Source: Boseongicola sp. SB0675_bin_26 (GTDB taxonomy: Bacteria; Pseudomonadota; Alphaproteobacteria; Rhodobacterales; Rhodobacteraceae). Taken from it: DNA of 9,326 nucleotides. The stretch lies in contig VYCX01000506.1 of the NCBI GenBank assembly GCA_009843725.1, positions 1 through 9,326 on the forward strand, in the 5' to 3' direction. Below, in pieces: positions 1 to 7,269 of the stretch. Positions within the stretch are counted from its first letter, which is position 1, and each line of letters opens with the position of its first letter. The notes under the pieces are model-generated. The model had not been told where the DNA came from and ran no database searches. It worked only from the letters and a program-made list of their open reading frames with translations. The translations under genes and the position numbers were made by a program.

Positions 1-720
1 GGGCACCTCTTTGCGGAGCGCCTGGCACGCGGCGGCATCGGCCAGGCCGGCGTGACGGCGGCGCCGTTCGAGGCGTTCATCGACGAGTGGCGCATGGCCG
101 GTCCTGATCTGGCAACCGTGAGCGTTACGGCCCAAAGCCACGAATTCCGGTACGACCTCGAACTGTCGAGCGACGCGCCGTTCGTGCCCCAGGGCGAAAG
201 CGGTTACTCGGTCAAGTCGTTCGTAGGGCAGGCCAGCCATTACTACTCGCAACCGTTCTATTCGGTGACAGGCACGCTGACCCTGCCGAAGGGCGAAGTC
301 CGCGTCACGGGCAAGGCCTGGCTGGACCGCGAGTGGTCGTCCCAGCCCCTTGCCCCGGACCAGACTGGTTGGGACTGGGTTTCGCTTCACCTTTCGGGCG
401 GCGAAAAACTGATGGTCTACCGTCTGCGCGACCGTGAGAGAGGCGCATATGCTGTCGGCACCTGGATTGCCGCAGACGGATGGCCCCAGCCGCTTCGAGC
501 CGGTTCTCTCGAAATGACTCCGGTCGAATGGGCAGAGGTTGCCGGACGACGGCTCCCGATGGCCTGGGACATTGCGCACGAGGCGCGAGGCATCGCGATT
601 CGCGCCGAGGCGATATACCCGCAAAGCTGGATGGGCACGGGAATTTCCTACTGGGAAGGCCCGGTCCGGGCCGGCGGCAGCCATTCCGGCGAAGGCTATC
701 TCGAGATGAGCGGCTACTGA
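1..720 (+). CDS. CrtC/AttH-like lipocalin-fold protein, 3' part (5' end outside window)
   Basis: The frame is open from the first base to the TGA at 718-720, giving 239 codons. The true start lies upstream; the GTG at 52 is probably internal, because the residues before it (HLFAERLARGGIGQAG) fit this family. Visible family features are a tyrosine-rich HYYSQPFYS segment near position 240, the GKAWLDREWSSQ block near 310-345, and the GWDWVSLHLSGGEKLMVYRLR strand region after it. These are typical of the hydroxyneurosporene synthase (CrtC)/AttH family of secreted or periplasmic lipocalin-like proteins, often annotated as carotenoid 1,2-hydratase or secreted hydrolase. No carotenoid genes are in view, so a role in carotenoid synthesis is not supported, and many relatives sit beside ABC transporter genes instead. 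Whether there is a signal peptide cannot be seen. selD begins 39 bases downstream on the same strand, so co-transcription is possible. The family call is fairly sure; the substrate is unknown. Confidence 0.8.
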   Translation, partial: GHLFAERLARGGIGQAGVTAAPFEAFIDEWRMAGPDLATVSVTAQSHEFRYDLELSSDAPFVPQGESGYSVKSFVGQASHYYSQPFYSVTGTLTLPKGEVRVTGKAWLDREWSSQPLAPDQTGWDWVSLHLSGGEKLMVYRLRDRERGAYAVGTWIAADGWPQPLRAGSLEMTPVEWAEVAGRRLPMAWDIAHEARGIAIRAEAIYPQSWMGTGISYWEGPVRAGGSHSGEGYLEMSGY

Positions 721-759
721 ACCCTCGCCAAGCCGTCGGCATCGGGCTAGGGAAGTCCC

Positions 760-2916
760 ATGCACGCCCTGCCCCTGCCCCTGACCAAGGAAATCGTCCT
801 GATTGGCGGAGGCCACACCCATGCCCTCTTGCTCCGCAGTTGGGGCATGAACCCGCTGCCCGGCGCACGCCTGACCGTCATCAACCCGTGCGCCACCGCG
901 CCCTATACCGGCATGTTGCCAGGCTTCGTGGCGGGTCACTATCCACGTGACGCGCTGGAGATCGACCTTGTCCGGTTGGCGAGGTTTGCCGGAGCCCGCA
1001 TTATATTCGGACATGTCACGGGCATTGACCGGACGGAGCGCGCGCTTTCGCTCAAGTGTCGCGCACCCGTGGCCTACGATGTCGCGTCGCTGGACATAGG
1101 CATCACTTCGGACATGCCCGAACTTCCGGGCTTTTTGGAGCATGGCATCGCCGCCAAGCCGCTAGGGCCCTTTGCCACACGCTGGACCCGGCATCTCGAA
1201 CAAGGCGGAGGTCCGGTGACGGTGATCGGCGGCGGCGTGGCCGGAACGGAGCTTGCCATGGCCATGCGGCACGTTCTTGGCAGTGACGAGATTCGGGTTG
1301 TCGAGGCGGATGTCCCGCTTGCAGGCATTGCCAGGCCTTCCCGTGCGAAGCTCCTGGCCGAACTGTCAAGGCAAGGCATCGAGCTGATCCAGAACAACCG
1401 GGTCAGCCAGGTTCTGCCTGATGCGGTTGTCCTCGATGACGGCCGGGAATTGCCCGCCAAACTGACGGTCGGTGCCGCCGGGGCAAGGCCCTTTCCCTGG
1501 CTCGAGAAAACCGGGCTTGACCTGAAGGACGGCTTCGTGACGGTAGGGGCAACGCTCCAGTCGACCAAGGATTCGGCGATCTTCGCGGTTGGAGACTGTG
1601 CGCATCTCCAGCACGCGCCGAGACCCAAGGCAGGTGTCTTCGCCGTTCGCGCCGCGCCTGTCCTGACAGCCAACCTTCGTGCCGCAGCGTCCGGCATGGA
1701 ACTGAGCGCCTTCCGGCCGCAATCGCGCTACCTGAAGCTCGTTTCGCTGGGACGCAAGTCCGCACTGGCCGACAAGTGGGGACTGCGCGTCACGGGGGAC
1801 TGGGTCTGGCGCTGGAAGGACCGGATCGACGGCGCCTTCATGGACAAGCTGAACACGCTGCCGGAAATGAAGGCCCCGGACTTGCCCGGCATGCGCGCTG
1901 AAGGCATGGCCTTGGCTCTCGGGCCGAAGCCGCTTTGTACGGGCTGCGGCTCAAAGATCGGGTCAGGGGTGCTCGATTCGGTGCTTGCCGAACTGCCCGA
2001 ACACAGTCGGGCAGATGTCGAGCTTGGACCTGGAGACGATGCGGCCATTCTCGGCACCGGCGAATTGCGACAAGTCGTCACAACCGATCACTTGCGCGCA
2101 TTCTGGAATGACCCATGGCTGTTCGCGCGCATCTCCGCGCTTCACGCACTCGGCGACGTCTGGGCCATGGGCGCCGAGCCGCAGGCCGCACTCGCGCAGG
2201 TCACGCTGCCCCCCATGGCCGAGGACCTGCAAAGGTCCTGGCTCTTCGAAATCATGCATGCGGCGTCCGAAGTGTTCCAGGGCGCCGGTGCCGCACTCGC
2301 GGGCGGACACAGCACGATCGGCGCGGAACTGGTCATCGGGTTCACGGTCACGGGCCTGGCACGTGGCAAGGCAACCACCTTGGCAGGCGCTCAGGTCGGT
2401 CACGCCCTGCTTCTCACCCGACCCATTGGCTCCGGAACGCTTCTTGCCGGAGAGATGGCAGGAGATGCCAACGGGGATGATGTCGCCGCCGCCCTTCGGA
2501 CCATGGCGACCTCCCAGGGGGACGCCGCCCGCCTGCTGGCCGGCTGCGCCTCAGCCATGACGGACGTGACGGGGTTCGGGCTGGCGGGGCATCTTGGCCG
2601 CATGGCGGAAGCATCCGGACTGACGGCGCGCATCACGCTTGAAGAAATCCCGATCTACGACGGTGCCGACGCGCTGTGCGCCGCAGGGACGAGATCCTCG
2701 ATCTGGCCCGCGAACCGCGCGGCTGCCAGCATCGACCTCCGCGAAAGCGGCCGAAGCGACTTGCTGTTCGACCCGCAAACCGCAGGCGGCCTGCTTGCGG
2801 CGCTGCCTCCGGAAGACACGAATGCCGTCCTGCGCGCGGTGCGTGACATGGGACACGATGCCAGGATCATTGGCACCTTCGGGTCCAGGAGCGCGGTCAC
2901 GGTCCGGGTTGACTGA
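760..2916 (+). CDS. selD: Fused FAD-dependent oxidoreductase / selenide, water dikinase (SelD)
   Basis: This 718-aa protein has two parts. Residues 1 to about 375 form a two-dinucleotide-domain oxidoreductase of the NADH dehydrogenase-like type: an N-terminal FAD motif IGGGHTH (15-21), a second nucleotide motif VIGGGVAGTE (155-164), and the FAD-contacting VGDCAH (277-282). Residues from about 385 onward are SelD, which makes selenophosphate from selenide and ATP. SelD marks are the active-site segment CTGCGSKIG (393-401) with C396 and K399 matching the catalytic Cys/Lys of E. coli SelD, GDDAAI (425-430), TDHL with D443, HALGDVWAMG, LAGGHS, DVTGFGLAGHL and FDPQTAGGLL. The active site uses Cys, with no in-frame TGA for selenocysteine. 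Ordinary SelD is about 350 aa; the extra half is the oxidoreductase. Such fusions are known in alphaproteobacteria and elsewhere. The start is an ATG six bases after AGGGA (749-753). The 3' end overlaps the convergent mnmH by 20 bases. The role of the oxidoreductase domain is not established by the sequence. Confidence 0.95.
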   Translation: MHALPLPLTKEIVLIGGGHTHALLLRSWGMNPLPGARLTVINPCATAPYTGMLPGFVAGHYPRDALEIDLVRLARFAGARIIFGHVTGIDRTERALSLKCRAPVAYDVASLDIGITSDMPELPGFLEHGIAAKPLGPFATRWTRHLEQGGGPVTVIGGGVAGTELAMAMRHVLGSDEIRVVEADVPLAGIARPSRAKLLAELSRQGIELIQNNRVSQVLPDAVVLDDGRELPAKLTVGAAGARPFPWLEKTGLDLKDGFVTVGATLQSTKDSAIFAVGDCAHLQHAPRPKAGVFAVRAAPVLTANLRAAASGMELSAFRPQSRYLKLVSLGRKSALADKWGLRVTGDWVWRWKDRIDGAFMDKLNTLPEMKAPDLPGMRAEGMALALGPKPLCTGCGSKIGSGVLDSVLAELPEHSRADVELGPGDDAAILGTGELRQVVTTDHLRAFWNDPWLFARISALHALGDVWAMGAEPQAALAQVTLPPMAEDLQRSWLFEIMHAASEVFQGAGAALAGGHSTIGAELVIGFTVTGLARGKATTLAGAQVGHALLLTRPIGSGTLLAGEMAGDANGDDVAAALRTMATSQGDAARLLAGCASAMTDVTGFGLAGHLGRMAEASGLTARITLEEIPIYDGADALCAAGTRSSIWPANRAAASIDLRESGRSDLLFDPQTAGGLLAALPPEDTNAVLRAVRDMGHDARIIGTFGSRSAVTVRVD

Positions 2917-3961
2917 CCAGTTCCCCGACCTTCCCCGCCAGTTGGTCCAGATCCTTGTCACCAAGACGTTCCGCCGCGATGACGGTTTCCGGTCCCATAG
3001 GGCGCCGGCCACGCACCTTGGCGTATCTCGGATCGTAATGATCGCGGATCAGTTCCTCGGCGAGCGCCTTGTAGGATCCGGCCTCCGCAAGCGCCTTCCA
3101 ATGTGCAACCCTCTCCCTTCCCTGAAGGCGCTGAAGCCGGTCCAGCCGTTCAATCAGCAGGACCTTGTCGCTGACTAGATCCTGGTACGCTCGCGTGAGG
3201 TAGCAGGCGCGCGCGCGGACAGGCGCCTCGATCCTTATTCGACGCGCAGCCTTCATGGCCTCGAACACGCGCGGCGGAACGCTGAGCCTTCCAACCTTGC
3301 TGCTCTCGGCCTCGATGACAACAGGCCTGTCCGGGTCCAGGGCGGCCACCTCGGCCGCAAGACAGCTCTCGAACCATTTCTGGCTGGGTTGCTCTCCCTG
3401 CCCGCCAAGCACCGAGCCCCGATGATTGGCCAGCCCTTCCAGGTTGATTGCCTGAACGCCTTTCGCCGCAACGCGATTGAGTACCTCGGTCTTGGCCGTC
3501 CCTGTGTTCCCGTCAAGAAGCACGACGGATGAAGGAAACGCCGTATCGTAGAGCAACTGCACGACAAGTCGCCGATAGCTCGAATAGCCGCCATCCACGG
3601 TCTTTGCCCGCCAGCCGATCTGGGAAAGGATGGACGCGAATGAAGCCGACCGCTGCCCGCCCCGCCAGCAATAGACGAGGGGTCTCCATCCGCCATCCTT
3701 TTCCGCCAGCGGCCCCTCGATGTGGCGTGCAGAGTTGCGCGCGACCAGCGCGGCTCCGACCTTCCTGGCCTTGAAGGCACTTTCCTGAGTGTAGATCGTG
3801 CCGACTCGCGCCCGTTCCGCGTCGCTGAGAACCGGCATGCTGACGGCGCCGGGAAGGTGGTCCTCCGCGAATTCCGATGGCGACCTCACGTCGATCACCA
3901 TGTCGAATTCTGACACGCCGTCGATCAGGGATTTCAGTTCGAAGCCCATGATCACGTGCAT
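2897..3961 (-). CDS. mnmH: tRNA 2-selenouridine synthase (MnmH/SelU)
   Basis: MnmH replaces sulfur by selenium in 2-thiouridine at the wobble position of tRNAs for Lys, Glu and Gln, through a geranylated intermediate, using selenophosphate from SelD. Numbered from the ATG at 3961, the protein is 354 aa, a normal length. The N-terminal rhodanese domain has IDVRSPSEFAEDHLPGA (about 23-39) and the catalytic loop VYCWRGGQRS with C98, matching C97 of E. coli MnmH. The C-terminal P-loop domain has Walker A GNTGTAKT (151-158), the family block LEGLANHRGSVLGG (about 174-187) and an acidic VVIEAESSKVG strand. The start is uncertain: the ATG at 3949 (350 aa) is equally in frame, while the frame stays open upstream to 4219 with sequence that looks non-coding. 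A weak GAG lies five bases before the ATG at 3961. Its 3' end overlaps selD tail to tail, so the two are functional partners but not an operon. Confidence 0.95.
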   Translation of the reverse strand: MHVIMGFELKSLIDGVSEFDMVIDVRSPSEFAEDHLPGAVSMPVLSDAERARVGTIYTQESAFKARKVGAALVARNSARHIEGPLAEKDGGWRPLVYCWRGGQRSASFASILSQIGWRAKTVDGGYSSYRRLVVQLLYDTAFPSSVVLLDGNTGTAKTEVLNRVAAKGVQAINLEGLANHRGSVLGGQGEQPSQKWFESCLAAEVAALDPDRPVVIEAESSKVGRLSVPPRVFEAMKAARRIRIEAPVRARACYLTRAYQDLVSDKVLLIERLDRLQRLQGRERVAHWKALAEAGSYKALAEELIRDHYDPRYAKVRGRRPMGPETVIAAERLGDKDLDQLAGKVGELVSQPGP

Positions 3962-4065
3962 ACCGTCTCGGGCCATTGCCGAAAACCCGCAGTGCCTGCC
4001 GCAATGTGATTCGACTTGACGGCAACCACGCGTCGGGATTCCCTGAGCGGCATGTACACGACTGC

Positions 4066-4070
4066 AGGAG
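4066..4070 (+). promoter_or_regulatory. Shine-Dalgarno of iolG
   Basis: AGGAG lies ten bases before the ATG at 4081. This site, and the dinucleotide-binding motif beginning a few residues after that ATG, set the start there. The frame is open as far back as 3976, but that extension would run through the intergenic region divergent to mnmH. Confidence 0.7.
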
Positions 4071-4080
4071 ACATTCACTG

Positions 4081-5085
4081 ATGGCGGTGCGACTTGCCAT
4101 TCTGGGAGCGGGCCGGATCGGCCAGGTGCATGCGCGCGCGATCGCCGCAAACGGCACGGCGGAGCTCGTGGCCGTCCATGACCCGGTGGCAGCCGCAGCC
4201 AACGCCATTCAGTCCGCATACGGTTGCGAAATCAGGACGGTCGAGGCTTGCGCGCAGGCCGGTGACATCGACGCGGTCCTGATCTGCACGCCGACCGACC
4301 TGCATGCGGAACAGATCGAGCTCTTTGCACGGGCCGGAAAGGCCATATTCTGCGAGAAACCCGTCGACCTCTCCGTCAACAGGGTCCACGCTTGCCTGGA
4401 CGTGGTCCGAGCCGAGGGGACAACCTTGATGATCGGGTTCAACCGGCGCTTCGACAAGGACTTCAAGGCATTGAAATCGGTGATCGCAGAGGGCCGTATC
4501 GGGGATGTGGAGATGGTGACGATCACGTCGCGCGACCCAGGGCCACCGCCGATCGACTACATCAGGCGGTCCGGCGGCATCTTCCGGGACATGACGATCC
4601 ATGACTTTGACATGGCGCGCTGGCTTCTGGACGAGGAGATCGACAGCGTCTTTGCCCAAGGCTCGGTCCTGGTCGACCCGGCCATTGGCGAAGTCGGGGA
4701 TTTTGACAGCGTGAACGTCCTCCTGAAGACCGGCTCCGGGCGGCAGTGCGTGATTTCGAATTCGAGACGCGCCGCTTACGGCTATGATCAGAGGATCGAG
4801 GTTCTGGGTTCAGGCGGCATGGCATCCGCCGAAAACGTGCACGAGGCACGTGTCGAAACAGCGACGTCGGACGGCTATGTGCGCCCGCCGCTTCAGAACT
4901 TTTTCATGGAGCGCTACGAGGCGGCCTATGCGAACGAGATCGGCGCATTCGTGGATGTCGTTGCCACCGGGACGATGCCGCCAGTGTCCGGCCATGACGG
5001 CCTGATGGCACTTGTTCTGGCCGAGGCCGCGAACGTCTCGGTGGTCGAGAGGCGCGCGGTAGCAATTGATGAGGTCCTGGAATGA
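4081..5085 (+). CDS. iolG: Inositol 2-dehydrogenase (Gfo/Idh/MocA family)
   Basis: This 334-aa NAD-dependent dehydrogenase would oxidise myo-inositol to scyllo-inosose (2-keto-myo-inositol) in the cytoplasm, the first step of inositol catabolism. The N-terminal Rossmann fold shows AILGAGRIGQVHARA with G9, G11 and G14. The family signature CEKPVDL (91-97) carries the catalytic Lys, K93. The substrate-domain blocks MIGFNRRFDKDFKALK, ITSRDPGPPPIDYIRRSGG and FRDMTIHDFDMARWL contain D170 and H174, which match the catalytic Asp and His of B. subtilis IolG (D172/H176). These blocks are much closer to IolG than to other family members. Length is normal. It is divergent from mnmH with about 120 bases between them. 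No other iol gene (B, C, D, E, transporter) is in the window, so it may act alone, or on scyllo-inositol or a related sugar. The ATG of a 16-codon ORF overlaps its stop as ATGA. Confidence 0.9.
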   Translation: MAVRLAILGAGRIGQVHARAIAANGTAELVAVHDPVAAAANAIQSAYGCEIRTVEACAQAGDIDAVLICTPTDLHAEQIELFARAGKAIFCEKPVDLSVNRVHACLDVVRAEGTTLMIGFNRRFDKDFKALKSVIAEGRIGDVEMVTITSRDPGPPPIDYIRRSGGIFRDMTIHDFDMARWLLDEEIDSVFAQGSVLVDPAIGEVGDFDSVNVLLKTGSGRQCVISNSRRAAYGYDQRIEVLGSGGMASAENVHEARVETATSDGYVRPPLQNFFMERYEAAYANEIGAFVDVVATGTMPPVSGHDGLMALVLAEAANVSVVERRAVAIDEVLE

Positions 5086-5132
5086 ACCTGGCGGGATTGA
5101 AGACGCCGTTGCCCGAGGGAGCCGCAAGTTGA
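5082..5132 (+). other. 16-codon ORF overlapping the iolG stop and the next start
   Basis: The ATG at 5082 overlaps the iolG stop (ATGA) and is preceded by GAGGT (5071-5075) six bases upstream. The ORF reads MNLAGLKTPLPEGAAS and ends at TGA 5130-5132, which overlaps the proposed TTG start of the membrane protein at 5129. It could be a coupling peptide that carries ribosomes from iolG to the next gene, or chance. I recognise no family and do not claim that the peptide has a function. Confidence 0.25.
5115..5121 (+). promoter_or_regulatory. Shine-Dalgarno deciding a TTG start
   Basis: GAGGGAG lies seven bases before TTG 5129-5131. It is the best ribosome binding site in this junction and favours the TTG over the in-frame ATG codons at 5066 and 5069, which lie inside the end of iolG. 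Confidence 0.55.
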
Positions 5133-5356
5133 AACGGGATCCGCTCGGACTGCACAGTCCGGTCTTCCGGCCGTTGTGGCGGCGGGTTGCGATCTTTGGC
5201 ATTTGCTTTTGCTGGAGCCTTCTCGAACTGTACTGGAACAGTCCGTTCTGGTTCATCCTGTTCTTCGCGTTGGCGATCTATCTGGCGTATGAATTCTTCC
5301 TGAAGTTTGATCCGGAAAACTACCAGGAGAATTCAAGTGACGGCTTGAACAAGTGA
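5129..5356 (+). CDS. Small two-helix membrane protein, function unknown
   Basis: From the TTG at 5129 this encodes 75 aa. A basic, proline-containing N terminus (KRDPLGLHSPVFRPLWRR) is followed by two probable membrane helices at about residues 19-36 and 38-58, then an acidic, polar tail from residue 60. By the positive-inside rule both ends could lie in the cytoplasm, with a very short loop (NSPF) between the helices. The layout resembles short uncharacterised proteins seen in Rhodobacterales, some of which may fall under DUF3329; I am not sure of that assignment. A longer reading from ATG 5066 adds 21 residues that overlap iolG and look non-coding. It lies 43 bases after iolG and is probably co-transcribed with it, but nothing ties it to inositol use. 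No function is proposed. Confidence 0.6.
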   Translation: MKRDPLGLHSPVFRPLWRRVAIFGICFCWSLLELYWNSPFWFILFFALAIYLAYEFFLKFDPENYQENSSDGLNK

Positions 5357-5427
5357 ATCTTCAAGCTTCAGTCCTGAACGGACATTCCAGATGAAGCCGG
5401 TGAACGCCTGCGAGTCAGGAGCCGGAG

Positions 5428-6168
5428 TCAGCCGCCCGGAGCGGTTGCAGCGAACATCGGGTCTCGGCTTCGCTCCCAGTCCAAGCCCAGGGCATTGACC
5501 ATGAATTCCAGCAAGGGCGCCAGCGCCGCAAAGGCCTCCGTCACGCGGTCGGGGAAATCGGCGGCGCAAACCTGGGCTTCGGTGCAACTGGCAGCGGCAT
5601 ACAGCGACTTGCGCTTGAGATCTTCAAGACAGGGGTGGTCGTCCGGATAGCCGCGCGGGGCGTTCTTCAGGGACTCAGCCGCGCTCAGCCCGCCGAGCAC
5701 CTTGGTGAAGGCCGGCATCCGCTGGATCGCGCGCCACCGCCCGGGATCTATGACAATTGCATCGCGGATCCGGTTCAGGACCGGTGTCGGGGGCGCCCAT
5801 ATCCCGCCGCCAAAGAACACCTCGTCCGGCGCGATGTGAACGTAGAAGCCCGGTGCGTGGGCATCCTTGCCTGCGCGATGTCGGAAGTGACAGCCAACAT
5901 TGGTCTTGTAGGGGGTCTTGTCGGCGCTGAAGCGAGTGTCGCGGTAGATGCGAAACAGCGACCCGCCGTTGAGACGGGTGTCGGCGACGAAGGCGGGCGC
6001 GTTTTCCGCAAGCCAAGGCGCCATGGCCTCGACGAAGCCGATCATCGGCAGCTGCACGGCTTCGCGAAATCTCGGCTTGTTGTCTGCGAACCACTCTCTG
6101 TTGTTGTTTTCACGCAGCTCCCGCAGGAAGCGGAAAAGTTCGGGGGTAAGCATGTTTGGCACCGTCAT
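5428..6168 (-). CDS. DUF2461 (TIGR02453) family protein
   Basis: Read from the ATG at 6168, this is a soluble 246-aa protein. It opens with FRFLRELRENNNREWFADNK (about 12-31), the hallmark of DUF2461/TIGR02453. Further family blocks are LFRIYRDTRFSADKTPYKTN, FYVHIAPDEVFFGGGIW and PRGYPDDHP. Members are usually about 220-230 aa and have no established biochemical function. The start is uncertain: the ATG at 6168 has GGAG only two bases upstream, and the ATG at 6195 (255 aa) lacks a clear ribosome binding site. The frame stays open to 6579, but that part shows no family sequence. It is convergent with the small membrane protein, 71 bases away. The last residues after EFMVNALGLDWERSRDPMF look like a normal end for the family. 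Confidence 0.85.
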   Translation of the reverse strand: MTVPNMLTPELFRFLRELRENNNREWFADNKPRFREAVQLPMIGFVEAMAPWLAENAPAFVADTRLNGGSLFRIYRDTRFSADKTPYKTNVGCHFRHRAGKDAHAPGFYVHIAPDEVFFGGGIWAPPTPVLNRIRDAIVIDPGRWRAIQRMPAFTKVLGGLSAAESLKNAPRGYPDDHPCLEDLKRKSLYAAASCTEAQVCAADFPDRVTEAFAALAPLLEFMVNALGLDWERSRDPMFAATAPGG

Positions 6169-6195
6169 GGCTCCGATATGAGTTGGCTTGGGCAT

Positions 6196-6657
6196 CGCAC
6201 ATCGCCGGATAGCGACGACCCGGACCTGAGCTACTGCGGTTCCGTCATCGCTTGCAAGGGCGATCGGCCGTGATGCGGATGCTTCCTGTCTTCCGCGCCC
6301 TTCTTCCGCGACATGCCGAAGCTTGCCGGAGGCGCGGCTTCGTCGGCAGTCGAAAGTGTGGTGAAAGGGGATTCCGACGTGTCGAACGCCGCCACGAGGC
6401 GCCGCGCAGAAGGTGCGGCGATGTGCTTGGTTGACCGCGGCCCTCGGACCGCGTCCATAGGCGCGGCGCGCGCCCTGCCGGACGACGGATTCGAGGCCTG
6501 ATGGCCGCATTGAGAGCGGCGGCGCGGCGCGGTCCAAGACGGCGGGTCGCCGCCGTGCCGACGACCGCCACAGGCGCATGTCGTTGAACGGGCGCCGCCG
6601 ATTTGTTCATGGTGCCCCGGAACTACGCACGCCTCCCCACAGAAGATGACGAAGCGA
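6196..6657. other. Long gap without a convincing gene
   Basis: These 462 bases lie between the DUF2461 protein and the MsrQ-like protein. Both strands carry short open frames, but none matches a family I know. The best are a plus-strand 62-codon ORF at 6313-6501 and the end of a minus-strand frame stopping at 6231, which reads MSRKKGAEDRKHPHHGRSPL before its last residues. Both have GC-rich third positions, which in DNA of this composition is weak evidence. There is a compact GC hairpin, CGGCG-GGT-CGCCG, at about 6540-6552 with no T-run. The promoter of the DUF2461 gene should lie at the left end, but I see no clear -35/-10 pair. Confidence 0.5.
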
Positions 6658-7269
6658 CTATCCGGTGACTGCCTTTTGGTGCCGGCGGGCAAAGTGGTGC
6701 CAGATGCGATAGGCTTGCAAGAGCCCCAGCGGCACGAAATGCACAAGCGCAGGTCCCAGCCCGCCCCAGTCATGCAGTGTCGCCCAGTGCACGAGGGTCA
6801 GGATGGCGGCCCCATAGACCCAGCGTTGCAGCACCTTCCATCGTGGACCCATAGTGCGAACGCAGTAGTCCATCGAAGTGGCGGCCAGAGGGATGAAGAT
6901 GAAGAAGGCAAGCCATCCTGTCCAGATGTCCAGTCGCAGCGCTTCGCCGAAGATCCTTGCGAGCGTTCCGGCATCCACCAGGTAGAGAACCGTGTGCGCG
7001 AGCGCATAGCCAAAGGCGGCCACGCCGAAATACCGCCGGTTCTTCTTAAGCCATTTCGGACCGCGCCACTCCTTGAGGATCATCGCGAGCGGTGTTGCCA
7101 TTAGCGCGATGATCATGAAACGCGCGGCAAATTCTCCGGTCGGGTGCAGGAGTTCGTGAAACACGCGCGGCGACGGGGATTCGGCAGCCTCGGCGATCAT
7201 CCCGGCAGCGGGAAAAGCCAGAAGGGCCCAAAGCCAGTAGGGGGAAATGGCGGAAAGCAGTCGTGACAT
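6658..7269 (-). CDS. MsrQ/YedZ-like haem membrane protein (ferric reductase-like transmembrane domain)
   Basis: This 203-aa protein has about six hydrophobic segments (near 9-25, 50-66, 80-98, 114-132, 148-165 and 172-189), the plan of MsrQ/YedZ. In E. coli MsrQ holds haem and passes electrons to the periplasmic MsrP, which repairs oxidised methionine. Matching blocks are ALMATPLAMILKEW, NRRYFGVAAFGYALAHTVLY with H92 (E. coli H91), LAATSMDYCVRTMG-RW, and TLVHWATLHDW with H161 (E. coli H164). The third expected histidine, E. coli H151 in a WxxLH motif, is Q148 here (WKVLQRWVY). No msrP is in the window. It may therefore be a stand-alone relative rather than a true MsrQ, so I give no gene symbol. 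Start: ATG 7269 with AAGGGA seven bases upstream (plus-strand 7277-7282). The segment predictions are by eye. Confidence 0.8.
   Translation of the reverse strand: MSRLLSAISPYWLWALLAFPAAGMIAEAAESPSPRVFHELLHPTGEFAARFMIIALMATPLAMILKEWRGPKWLKKNRRYFGVAAFGYALAHTVLYLVDAGTLARIFGEALRLDIWTGWLAFFIFIPLAATSMDYCVRTMGPRWKVLQRWVYGAAILTLVHWATLHDWGGLGPALVHFVPLGLLQAYRIWHHFARRHQKAVTG

Noticed and set aside
1936..1956. Possible selenocysteine in the SelD active site
   Set aside because: The codons at C393 and C396 are TGT and TGC, not TGA, so the enzyme is the Cys form.
4016..4044. Possible sigma-70 promoter for iolG (TTGACG at 4016-4021)
   Set aside because: The -35 is good, but the hexamer 17 bases later (TTCCCT) is a poor -10.
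3962..4219. N-terminal extension of mnmH to 440 aa
   Set aside because: It would cross the divergent intergenic region and the start of iolG; the extra sequence shows no rhodanese or other domain.
6313..6501. Plus-strand 62-aa ORF in the large gap
   Set aside because: High third-position GC is expected by chance here; no family match and no Shine-Dalgarno sequence seen.
6540..6552. GC hairpin as a terminator
   Set aside because: Five-base stem with no T-run, inside very GC-rich sequence where such stems are frequent.
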